Of a stretch of DNA of 64,000 bases, positions 28,581-36,569 are shown one piece after another. The position numbers and the translations under genes are program-made. The stretch is from Pelagicoccus sp. (lineage in GTDB: Bacteria; Verrucomicrobiota; Verrucomicrobiia; Opitutales; Opitutaceae), in assembly GCA_028284635.1 (NCBI GenBank), contig JANQRJ010000007.1, forward strand, positions 1-64,000, given 5' to 3'. The notes beneath the pieces were generated by a model that was given only the letters and a program-made list of their open reading frames with translations, ran no database searches and was not told the DNA's origin. Each line of letters begins with the position of its first letter. Positions within the stretch are counted from its first letter, which is position 1.

Positions 28581-28721
28581 AGTAGAGCCCGACGGGTGCG
28601 ATTGAAACGGCGTTCCCAGAAGTTGGAAATTGCCGCCTGAAACACCCTACGGGGCTACCGAGGGAAACTCGGGCTTGCAGCCTTCTGCTGCTAGGATAGC
28701 ATGCGGCTGAATTAGTTCGCG

Positions 28722-29264
28722 ATGGGATCCGACACGAGTACTTCTTCCGACTTCACGACCGAGACTTTGATGCCGCGGGTTTACGACGAACTGCGTAAGC
28801 TTGCCAGTCGCAAAATGAGTCGCGAGAACCCAGGCCAAACAATCACCGGGACGGCTCTTTTGCATGAGGCCTATCTGCGCCTGAGCAAGGAGGGAGACGA
28901 GCCGCGTTGGGCTAATGAGAAGCAGTTTTTCAGCGCTGCGGCGGAGGCCATGCGGCGCATCCTCATCGATCGGGTGCGCGGCAAGCTTAGCCTCAAGCGC
29001 GGTTCCGAATACGAGCATACCGAACTCGATGAAGCTCAGATCCAGGCTCCAGCCAGTGACGGCATGCTTATTTCTATCGATGAGGCCCTAGACGTTTTCG
29101 CCAGCCACGACCCGGACGGCGCGGAACTGGTTAAGCTGCGTTTCTTCGCAGGCCTCACGCTAGAGGAAATCGCCGAGTCGACTGGAGTCGCGATTCGCAC
29201 GGTGAGTCGCCGCTGGAGATACGCTCGAGCTTGGCTGGAGAAATACCTCTCGGAGCGCTCCTAG
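28722..29264 (+). CDS. ECF-like RNA polymerase sigma factor (Sig-70_X6 type)
   Basis: The product is 180 residues. It has the family's LMPRVYDELRKLASRKMSRE start (region 2), QTITGTALLHEAYLRL, FFSAAAEAMRRILIDRVR, and a region 4 helix-turn-helix LTLEEIAESTGVAIRTVSRRWRYAR. This subtype is characteristic of Planctomycetota, Verrucomicrobiota and Acidobacteriota and is often paired with Ser/Thr kinase genes. Here the kinase-WD40 gene is next in the same direction, about 317 bp downstream. Activation through the kinase rather than a classical anti-sigma factor is likely but unproven. Confidence 0.9.
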   Translation: MGSDTSTSSDFTTETLMPRVYDELRKLASRKMSRENPGQTITGTALLHEAYLRLSKEGDEPRWANEKQFFSAAAEAMRRILIDRVRGKLSLKRGSEYEHTELDEAQIQAPASDGMLISIDEALDVFASHDPDGAELVKLRFFAGLTLEEIAESTGVAIRTVSRRWRYARAWLEKYLSERS

Positions 29265-29340
29265 AATGTGCCCGCCGAAAGGCAGAGAAAGGATCAGGCC
29301 GCCGCGCCGCAAGTGCAGATATCGACCTAGTTAAGCAGGT

Positions 29341-29512
29341 CTAAGAGCGTGTTGAAAAAGCCCAATTTTCCATTTTGCGAGGGTAGGGACCGATCGCCTG
29401 GTGGAAATCCAACTAATGCGGCTCGCTCGGCCCATCGGCGAGCTCAGGGTGGTGAGCTTTGTCGAACCACGATCGATCCCTACCTTGAATGACTTTCTCA
29501 ACACGCTCTAAG
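29341..29512. mobile_element. Family B MITE-like element (copy 2)
   Basis: AGCGTGTTGAAAAAG opens the element and CTTTCTCAACACGCT closes it (29346-29507). Both sides carry CTAAG (29341-29345 and 29508-29512), a 5-bp direct repeat fitting a target duplication. Within it lies a second inverted repeat (GGTAGGGACCGATCG against CGATCGATCCCTACC) and a GAGCTCAGGGTGGTGAGC piece. It sits between the sigma factor and kinase genes. Confidence 0.8.
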
Positions 29513-29581
29513 ACGAAGCATTTCTAGCGATATTGGCCAAGTTTTCCGCTGATTGTCGCGCTAGTATCGAACGCATTGCTT

Positions 29582-32434
29582 ATGAGCGAATCGCCAGTAG
29601 ATGAAAGGGATCTCTTTTTCGCCGCCTTGAAAATCGGCAATCCGGAAGGGCGGACGGCTTTTCTGAAGCATGCTTGCGAAGGGGACGAGGCCCTTGTGGA
29701 GCGCCTCGGCGATCTCTTGCGATTGAGCGAGTCGGAAGGTGACGGGATCCTGGATCCGTCTCGCTTCTCTAAGCTCGCCGAGGAGAGAGAGCTACTCGCC
29801 GCTGAATTGTTCGAGGAAAACCAATTTATCGACGAACTCCAAGGCCGCTCGCGGCGATTGGGCGACTACGAGCTTTTTGAGGAAATCGGTCGCGGGGCGG
29901 TGGGCATCGTGTTTCGAGCTCGACAGGTCAGCCTGAACCGCGAAGTGGCGGTGAAAGTGACTTTCGGCTCCGCCATTTCCTCGCAGAGCGAGCGCGAGCG
30001 TTTTCGAGTCGAGGCAGAAGCGGCGGCCCACCTTTCCCATCCGAATATCGTGCCTATATATGAGATAGGCCACTATGAGGGCCACGACTACTATAGCATG
30101 GCCCTGATCATGGGCGGGACGCTGCGAGACCTGATGGGCAAGGATCCGTTATGCCCTCGCGATGCGGTTCGCCTGATGGTGAAGATCGCCCGAGCCGTTC
30201 AGGTGGCCCATCAGCGCGGAATCATACACCGCGACCTGAAGCCCGAGAATATATTGCTCGACGAGCAGGGCGAACCGCATGTGAGCGATTTTGGCATAGC
30301 GAGTCGATTGGATCAGGAGAACACCCTGACGGTTATCGGTCAGATCCTGGGAACGCCTCGCTATATGGCGCCCGAGTTGGCCGAGGGTGGCGAAGTCGAT
30401 ATAACGACCAAGGCCGATATATACGCTCTGGGAGCGATTCTATACGAAATGCTTGCCAGTAGGCCTGCATTTCGGTCCGACTCCATTATTTCCACGCTGC
30501 AGCTAATTAAGGAGCAGCCTGCTCTTTCGCTGCGGACGCATCTCGCAAAAGTCGATCGGGACCTCGATACGATCGTGCTCAAGTGCTTGGAAAAGGATCC
30601 CGACGCTCGCTATCGCTCGGCCAATGCTTTCGCGGACGATCTGGAAGCCTGGCTCGAGAACCGTCCTATCTCCGCCCGTCCTCCCACTCCTGCGGACCGT
30701 CTGAAGAAGTGGGTCAAACGCCGCCCGGCCCATGCGGCGCTGGTGGGAATGGGGGCGTTGCTGCTGCTTACTTTGGGCATCGGCGGGCCTTTGACAGCCT
30801 ATCGCCAGGCGCAGCTACGCCAGGTGGCGGAAGAGGCTAGAGCGGAAGCGGAAGCCGAGCGTCAAGCTGCTCTTGTGGCCGTACGCCGAAATCGCGCTCT
30901 CGCTTATGACTTCGGTTCTCGCCTGAACTCGAGAGCGGCGAGGAACACGCCGGAGCGGTATGTTCTGTCCGCCCATGCGATGCTCAATCTCTGGCGTCCG
31001 AAGGCAGGCGAGCCTGACGATAGAGGTTGGGAGTGGTATTTTACATATGCCAGAACCTACGAGCAGCCAATCGATGTGCCGGGCAACGGGGCTGCCTTGC
31101 GGGCGCTGCGCTTTTCGCCGGACGGGAGCCTGTTCGCTTGCTCTTGGGATGGTAAACCCGGTCTGCAAGTCCGGGATGGCATGCACTCGGCAATGGTTCA
31201 CGGTTTCTACGATGGCTCCGTCACTAGGATGGCGGCTTGGTCGTCGGACGGCGCTTGGTTGGCGGGAGTTTCCGAGGAGGGCAAAGCCGCGATCTGGGAC
31301 TTGGCGAAAGGTCGAAAGGCCGCGCAGCTTCCGCGGAGCGACATCCGCTCGGCCGCATGGCATGGCTCGAGTATCATGACCGGTCATGCGGACGGTTCGC
31401 TGCGTCGGTGGGAGCATAGTCCGGATGGGAATTGGACGGAAGCGGGCGTCTTTCAGCTCGGCAAAGGTTCCTTGGACTTTCTGGATTGGAGCTTGGATGG
31501 CTCTCGAATCGCGGTGGCGGCAAATGGATCGACGCAGGCGCTGGTCTGGCATATCGACGAACTGGATACGGACCCACGACCCTTGCAAGGGCATCGCGGA
31601 CCCATTAGACAGCTCGCCTGGAATTCTGGCGGGGATTGGTTGGCCACGGTTGGAGATGACTTGATGTGGCGGATCTGGGAAGCTTCTACCGGAGCCCGTT
31701 TGGTGAGGAGCGACAAGTCGGACGGAGGCGCGAGCCGGATCGCGTGGGACTCCCACGGGCTTCGCCTTGTCTTCGCCACCCGAGACGACCGGACGATAAA
31801 GCTTTTTCATATCGACGAGGACCGCATCGAGCCGATAGGCGAAATGGAGCAGGACATCTCCGCCATGGATTGGAGCGCCGACGCGTTTTCCCTTGCCGTA
31901 GGCAGGGCGGATGGATCCATCCGTCTCAAACGGATTGGCTTGCCTGAAAGCAAGCGACGTTTCGTTCGGCGCTCTGGTCCGGTCGACGCCCTGCGATGGA
32001 GTGCCGATGGCGGGCTGCTGCATGCGAGAAAACGAAATGGCGGCGAAGAGTTCATCGATGTGGTGTTGGGCCGCTTGTTCAAGGCGGAGCAGATTTCGCC
32101 CGGGGTGGAGTGGATCAACCATGAGCCAAGCTTGCCTCCAGACATCACGCCACTTCAGAATGGCGATCTCCCCTATGCGGAGCATCCCATCGACCAGAGG
32201 GTAGCGGTGGGCTACTCTGGAGGACGTATTCGAATCTGGGATACCAGAACCAATGAAGTTGCCCTCTCAGAGCGTACCGGGCGCTCGGAAGTGACGGCGC
32301 TGGCCTGGGATGCCCAAGGACATCGCCTGGCGGTGGCCAATAGCCTGGGAAGCATCGTGGTACTGGACGCCACGGCCGGTTACTTGCTGGCGAGAGAGGA
32401 TTCGGAGCTGCTGCGCGAGGTAGTGCAGGAATAG
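29582..32434 (+). CDS. Membrane Ser/Thr protein kinase with C-terminal WD40-like propeller
   Basis: The product is 950 residues. An N-terminal ~90-residue segment precedes a Hanks-type kinase domain (about 98-370). It shows the glycine loop IGRGAVGIVF, catalytic Lys in VAVKVTF, HRDLKPEN, VSDFGIA and GTPRYMAPEL. A single transmembrane helix (about 390-410, VGMGALLLLTLGIGGPLTAY) and a charged coiled segment follow. The rest is a WD40-type propeller with many SxDGxxxA...W repeats (LRFSPDGSLFACSWDG, AAWSSDGAWLAGVSEEG). The kinase is cytoplasmic and the propeller presumably lies across the membrane. It follows an ECF-like sigma gene and likely signals to it. Confidence 0.92.
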   Translation: MSESPVDERDLFFAALKIGNPEGRTAFLKHACEGDEALVERLGDLLRLSESEGDGILDPSRFSKLAEERELLAAELFEENQFIDELQGRSRRLGDYELFEEIGRGAVGIVFRARQVSLNREVAVKVTFGSAISSQSERERFRVEAEAAAHLSHPNIVPIYEIGHYEGHDYYSMALIMGGTLRDLMGKDPLCPRDAVRLMVKIARAVQVAHQRGIIHRDLKPENILLDEQGEPHVSDFGIASRLDQENTLTVIGQILGTPRYMAPELAEGGEVDITTKADIYALGAILYEMLASRPAFRSDSIISTLQLIKEQPALSLRTHLAKVDRDLDTIVLKCLEKDPDARYRSANAFADDLEAWLENRPISARPPTPADRLKKWVKRRPAHAALVGMGALLLLTLGIGGPLTAYRQAQLRQVAEEARAEAEAERQAALVAVRRNRALAYDFGSRLNSRAARNTPERYVLSAHAMLNLWRPKAGEPDDRGWEWYFTYARTYEQPIDVPGNGAALRALRFSPDGSLFACSWDGKPGLQVRDGMHSAMVHGFYDGSVTRMAAWSSDGAWLAGVSEEGKAAIWDLAKGRKAAQLPRSDIRSAAWHGSSIMTGHADGSLRRWEHSPDGNWTEAGVFQLGKGSLDFLDWSLDGSRIAVAANGSTQALVWHIDELDTDPRPLQGHRGPIRQLAWNSGGDWLATVGDDLMWRIWEASTGARLVRSDKSDGGASRIAWDSHGLRLVFATRDDRTIKLFHIDEDRIEPIGEMEQDISAMDWSADAFSLAVGRADGSIRLKRIGLPESKRRFVRRSGPVDALRWSADGGLLHARKRNGGEEFIDVVLGRLFKAEQISPGVEWINHEPSLPPDITPLQNGDLPYAEHPIDQRVAVGYSGGRIRIWDTRTNEVALSERTGRSEVTALAWDAQGHRLAVANSLGSIVVLDATAGYLLAREDSELLREVVQE

Positions 32435-32815
32435 GGTTTCCAGAAACAGCCGCCACAAGGGTAGGCTGAAAAGGCGTATTTTGAAGCGCCGCCTACAGCT
32501 CTCGTCTGTAGGGCTGCCGCTTGCGGCACGCCGCGCTTGCCAGGGGATTTCTCCTGCAACGCGGCACGGCGCAACCGTCTTCGTTCCTCGAACTACGCCT
32601 AGTCATGAGCGCCGGCCCTACGGGTAGTGATTTTTTTAAAAAAAACCGTGTCCAGATTCGGCCCACGAATTCGCGCTACTGGTCAAGCCATGAAAACCGA
32701 TCCCTCCCATTAGCCATTCCTGTCGCTGTGCTCTCTCTCATCCAGCTAGACTAAACTTTCCCAAACCTACCGGGCGTGTCGATCACGCTCGAAACATAGA
32801 AAAACAATACCAACC
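32435..32815. other. Intergenic region with two palindromic repeats
   Basis: This 381-bp gap holds a short inverted repeat GTAGGC...GCCTAC (32461-32496). A family C element follows (GTAGGGCTGCCGC at 32508 to CGCCGGCCCTAC ending at 32622). The remaining ~190 bp before the VPDS-signal protein gene include an A/T run (32630-32645) and presumably its promoter. Open frames across the repeats are not supported. Confidence 0.65.
32508..32622. repeat. Family C palindromic element (copy 1)
   Basis: The outer ends GTAGGGCTGCCGC and GCGCCGGCCCTAC are near reverse complements. The interior has further GC-rich self-complementarity (GCGGCACGCCGCG). A second copy with closer-matching arms lies at 54256-54356. 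Confidence 0.65.
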
Positions 32816-33427
32816 ATGTCTACTAAACGTGCCCATAAAAAAAGCTTCGCCCTCCTCGCGGCGATTTTCATGCTATCCGCTCATAGCTATGCTATTCCCA
32901 TTTCCTTCGTATTCGAAGGAGTCGGATCTTTCGAAGTGGATGACGGAATAACCGATCAGACCTACTCCGATGTGAGTTTCCAGTTCTTCGGCACCGGCGA
33001 TACGGAAAACCGCGGTTCATACGCGAATGGTTTCGATCTCGTCCTGGATTCCTTGACTCTTGATATAGGGGGCGTAGGGCTGTTCGATATAGTATCCGCT
33101 ACGAGCGTATTCCTTAACACCGATTTCCAAGTGTTCGGCCTTTCGGACGATGTGAATGCGGTCGATTTGATCCTCTTTTTCAACGTTCCGGCTCTAGCCA
33201 CCTACGATTTGCTTTCACCTCTCGGTCCGATTGACAATGCCGATGCCTTTTTCAGCGAATTCCCAATCCTTATAGCAAGTGGCGGCGAGTCTATCGGATT
33301 CGATGACTCTGTAGACGCTACCGTTAGCTTCGCGGCGGTGACCGCAGTTCCCGATTCTTCGGTCTCCCTGATTGGTTCGCTGACCTTGGTGACCATGATG
33401 CTTCTGCGTCGTCGTCGAAAGGCATAG
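32816..33427 (+). CDS. Secreted protein with VPDSG-CTERM-like sorting signal
   Basis: The product is 203 residues: signal peptide (KKSFALLAAIFMLSAHSYA), a beta-rich acidic mature region, and a C-terminal tail VPDSSVSLIGSLTLVTMML followed by RRRRKA. That tail is the tripartite arrangement of VPDSG-CTERM signals known from Verrucomicrobiota: short motif, hydrophobic helix, basic cluster. Here the fifth motif residue is S rather than G. The exosortase that would process it is not in the window. The mature part resembles other PEP-CTERM proteins in overall character, with no catalytic motif. Confidence 0.8.
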   Translation: MSTKRAHKKSFALLAAIFMLSAHSYAIPISFVFEGVGSFEVDDGITDQTYSDVSFQFFGTGDTENRGSYANGFDLVLDSLTLDIGGVGLFDIVSATSVFLNTDFQVFGLSDDVNAVDLILFFNVPALATYDLLSPLGPIDNADAFFSEFPILIASGGESIGFDDSVDATVSFAAVTAVPDSSVSLIGSLTLVTMMLLRRRRKA

Positions 33428-33681
33428 AATCGAATCAAGCTAGGCAGCGACTTCGGAAAGTGAATTCGATTTATGGAACTCTCTCAAGGCGGAGTTTCTC
33501 AAAATAGGATGCCAGTTTTGTACACTCCTCATGAACAGGGACGGTTATGAAAGCGTTACGCTGAATAGCCACTGGCGTCCGGGTCTCTCCACGATGGCGA
33601 TATCACCTGCCCGCTGAGGGGCAGGGACATCGCGGGTAGAGGCTCGGGCGCCTTTTACTGCACAGTCAGTAGCGACTTCGA

Positions 33682-35643
33682 TCACCTTGCGGGTAGGCCG
33701 GAGATCGGCTCGATCTCGGAGGCGCTGAGAAGCTCCTTGTTCTCCTTTGGACCCTTGTAGCGGCGGAGAACGAGTTTTGAAGTGTCCTCGCCACCTCGCT
33801 TTTCGGCGTGCAGAACGAGGGCCTTACCCCTCAGGCGGTAGTTGATCTTTTCGAAATCGTCCAAAAACGAAAACGTTTCCTCGAGGTCGGCTGGCAGTCC
33901 TGCGATCTGGGATCGTTCGCTGTCGAATTCGCGCTTCGACATGAGGCCGAGCTTGCCGCGGCGACCGGAGTCGAAAGGCGCTTTGCTTACCAGAAAATCG
34001 AGCGGCACGATCTCTCCGTCGTATTCCAGTTCGCTCAGGAGTATAGCCTGCTCGTCTACGAACTGGATCAGAAGATCCTGCCCGATATCAGGATTCTCGC
34101 CCTGGTGGGCGATCCACGTTCCGCTGAGCGGCGAACGTCGAGAGCTTAGCTCGTCACCCATTCCGGAAAGAAAAGCTAGCTCGCGTTCAAGCCTGGCGAC
34201 CATCTCCTGCTCCGCATCCAGCTCGGGGTCGTTTGCGTGTTCGAGGAGGTAGCTTAGGCTTTGCACGATGCGGTAGGCTTCGGTCTGGTCGTTATCGACG
34301 CGATGCGCCGTCGTGGCCTTCTTGAGCGAGACGTATTGGTTGATCAAAAGTTCGCCCCGAGTCAGGCCGAGGCTCGCTTCCTCCCTGGCTCCTGCTCGAA
34401 AGTCGAAACGTTGGCGATGCTCTGTCTCCGTTCCAGCCGACTTGTAGCCTATCGAGGTGGTGGCGATCGGGTAGCTCGGATCGAGCCGTTTGGGCGGCAG
34501 GTCTGCGTCGCCATCCGCTCCGAGAGTAAAGTAGATGGCCCCCTTGCGCAGGCTCAGGAAAAGCGTTTCGACTTTCATCGAAAGCGACCGACCGTCTTGG
34601 CTCCACTTCAGCATGTCTCCGGGAATTCCATACACTCCTGTCAGGCGCAGTCCACGAGCCGGTGAAATGTTCAGCTCGAAGTCGTAGGCCAGCTCGGTGA
34701 CCATGGTGGAAAACTCCGTTTCGAAGGTCTCGACCATTGTATCGCAGTCCGGAAAATAGAACAGGTTTCCGCCTCGGGCGCTGCTGATGGCATTGGCCAG
34801 TTCGGCTCCGAACTGCACGCCCACTCCGATGGTGGTCAACCCGAAACCTCTTTTGGATCCCTCCCTCATCTGGCCCATAAAACCTCCCTTGCTTGTATTG
34901 CCGGTATTTGGGCGTTCATCGGTGAAGAGCATCAGCCGCGTAGCCCCATCGAAAGCGGCAGCGCTATTGCGGGCAACTTTGTAGCCGACTCTTAAACCGT
35001 CCTCCATATTGGTCGAACCAAGGGACGCAATGGCCGCTATCGACCTTTGGATACTATTGCGGTTCGCTTCACTGGCTGGAATTGGTGGAAGATGCACATG
35101 ACTTCGGTCTCCATAGAGCACTATGGAGAGTTGGTCTTCCTCGCCCAATTGATCGAGGACCGCTAGCAGGGATTCGCGTACGAGCTGGAGTGGCTGGCCG
35201 TTCATGGAGCCTGATTTGTCCACAACGGCTATCAAATTGAGCGGCCGTCTCTGCCAGGAATTCGGATCAAGTCCTGAGGCGAAGCCGATTTGAGCGATGT
35301 GAGTGGACTCTCTCATCTCTAGTACCTCTGCAGGCATCGCTTCGCCGTAGACGCAAAGGCGCGTTTCGCACTCGATTTGAGCATCTAGCGGGAGATCGTG
35401 CTCGCTAAGTAGGCCCTCCGCTCGAAACGTGTTCGGATGTGGAATTTTGCCGATTTTTATCTGGGCGCGGGCGTAGTTGATGTCCTGGGCTCCGCCTGGC
35501 GTGGCTCCGAAGCCGGGAGAACTGACACAGAAGGGACTGAGAGAGAATACCTCTTCCTCGTCGTCTGGAGCCGTTTGAGCAATTAAGGCTGATATAGAGA
35601 TGACAGGGATCACTATCGTAGTGAGGATGGGGATACGTTTCAT
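33682..35643 (-). CDS. Secreted von Willebrand factor A domain protein
   Basis: The product is 653 residues with a signal peptide (IPILTTIVIPVISISALIAQ). A FSLSPF segment near the mature N-terminus resembles one common in exported verrucomicrobial proteins. The VWA domain (about 140-330) has the MIDAS motif DKSGSMNGQP, then LGSTNMEDGL (MIDAS Thr region) and LMLFTDERPNTG. The C-terminal ~300 residues contain a beta-rich domain and a helical part. It resembles YfbK-like VWA proteins of unknown function. It lies next to an operon with a second VWA protein and a two-component system, suggesting shared regulation. Confidence 0.85.
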   Translation of the reverse strand: MKRIPILTTIVIPVISISALIAQTAPDDEEEVFSLSPFCVSSPGFGATPGGAQDINYARAQIKIGKIPHPNTFRAEGLLSEHDLPLDAQIECETRLCVYGEAMPAEVLEMRESTHIAQIGFASGLDPNSWQRRPLNLIAVVDKSGSMNGQPLQLVRESLLAVLDQLGEEDQLSIVLYGDRSHVHLPPIPASEANRNSIQRSIAAIASLGSTNMEDGLRVGYKVARNSAAAFDGATRLMLFTDERPNTGNTSKGGFMGQMREGSKRGFGLTTIGVGVQFGAELANAISSARGGNLFYFPDCDTMVETFETEFSTMVTELAYDFELNISPARGLRLTGVYGIPGDMLKWSQDGRSLSMKVETLFLSLRKGAIYFTLGADGDADLPPKRLDPSYPIATTSIGYKSAGTETEHRQRFDFRAGAREEASLGLTRGELLINQYVSLKKATTAHRVDNDQTEAYRIVQSLSYLLEHANDPELDAEQEMVARLERELAFLSGMGDELSSRRSPLSGTWIAHQGENPDIGQDLLIQFVDEQAILLSELEYDGEIVPLDFLVSKAPFDSGRRGKLGLMSKREFDSERSQIAGLPADLEETFSFLDDFEKINYRLRGKALVLHAEKRGGEDTSKLVLRRYKGPKENKELLSASEIEPISGLPAR

Positions 35644-35759
35644 GATGCTATTTTGATTGAGTTGCAGATTTGCGGGTTACGGGCATCATGATAACCGTTC
35701 TGCTCTGCGGAGTCGTCATGGAGGGGTAAAAGAATGTAGCGATTTTGTCATGACATGTA

Positions 35760-35870
35760 GTTCCCTTCGTAGCGCGGAGCTTTTACCCGCGTCCACATAG
35801 TCCAGATCAATTCCTTGCCTTTCGGCAAGTTCAGCGGTCGCGGGTAAAAGCTCCGCGCTACGAAGGGAAC
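35760..35870. repeat. Family A palindromic element (copy 3), 32-nt perfect arms
   Basis: The arms at 35760-35791 and 35839-35870 are exact reverse complements over 32 nt, with cores TAGCGCGGAGCTTTTACCCGCG. The flanking GTTCCCTTCG is part of the symmetry here, unlike in the other copies. The 47-nt centre contains its own small hairpin CTTGCC-TTTC-GGCAAG. It lies 7 nt beyond the response regulator's stop. Confidence 0.9.
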
Positions 35871-35876
35871 CCGCAG

Positions 35877-36569
35877 TTACCCTACGAACTTGTAGCCGAT
35901 GCCGTGTACGGTTTTGATAAGCGTGGGGCTGTTTGCGGGTTCGATCTTGGCTCGCAATTTAGCAATGTGCTGATCGAGGGTCCTAGTAGTTCCTTGGTAG
36001 TCGATGCCCCAGGCTTCGTTTAGCAAAAAGTCGCGACTGAGAGCTTCTTGGGGGTGGGTGTGGAACAGGGTGATTAGGGTGAGTTCACGCTCAGTGAGCT
36101 CTATTTCCTCGCCGTTGACGATGGCAAGGACGCGTTTCGTATCCACTGTGACAGGACCGAATGGGAATGTGCTGTGCCGAAGCTGCTTTTCGGGCGCAGC
36201 GAAAGCGTCCTGCCGTCGAAAGGTTGCATGAATTCGAGCGAGAAGCTCTCGGATGCGAAAGGGCTTTTTGACATAGTCGTCCGCACCGAGCTCGAGCCCG
36301 AGTACTTGATCGATTTCTTCGGTTTTCGCGGTGAGCATGATGATCGGGACTCGCTTGTCGACTTCTCGGATGCGACGGCAGACATCGTATCCATTTATTT
36401 GGGGCAGCATGATATCGAGAAGGACTAGATCGATGGCGTTGTCGCGAAACATGGCGAGAGCCTCGGTGCCGTTCGCTGCTGCCAACGGGCGATGTCCGTC
36501 GGCTTCGATCGCGTCTGTGAGACCACAGCGGATGGCCTCATCGTCTTCTACGATTAGAATAGTCTTCAT
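35877..36569 (-). CDS. OmpR/PhoB-family response regulator
   Basis: The product is 230 residues. The receiver has VEDDEAIR, phospho-acceptor D52 in VLLDIMLPQING, and the Lys in VKKPFRIRELLARIH. The winged-helix output has ELTERELTLITLF and GTTRTLDQHIAKLRAKIEP with a final VHGIGYKFVG. It is last in a three-gene operon (VWA protein, kinase, regulator) whose genes overlap by 4 nt at each junction. Targets are unknown; the VWA genes on either side are the natural candidates. Confidence 0.93.
   Translation of the reverse strand: MKTILIVEDDEAIRCGLTDAIEADGHRPLAAANGTEALAMFRDNAIDLVLLDIMLPQINGYDVCRRIREVDKRVPIIMLTAKTEEIDQVLGLELGADDYVKKPFRIRELLARIHATFRRQDAFAAPEKQLRHSTFPFGPVTVDTKRVLAIVNGEEIELTERELTLITLFHTHPQEALSRDFLLNEAWGIDYQGTTRTLDQHIAKLRAKIEPANSPTLIKTVHGIGYKFVG

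Noticed and set aside
28513..28600. Short CTTCTTC/GAAGAAG tracts considered as a CRISPR-like or tandem repeat
   Set aside because: They form one imperfect palindrome with a single distant copy, not regularly spaced repeats with spacers.
30815..32185. 456-codon minus-strand frame opposite the kinase-WD40 gene
   Set aside because: It is antisense to the WD40 region, rich in Pro and Arg and without family motifs, as expected of a shadow frame.
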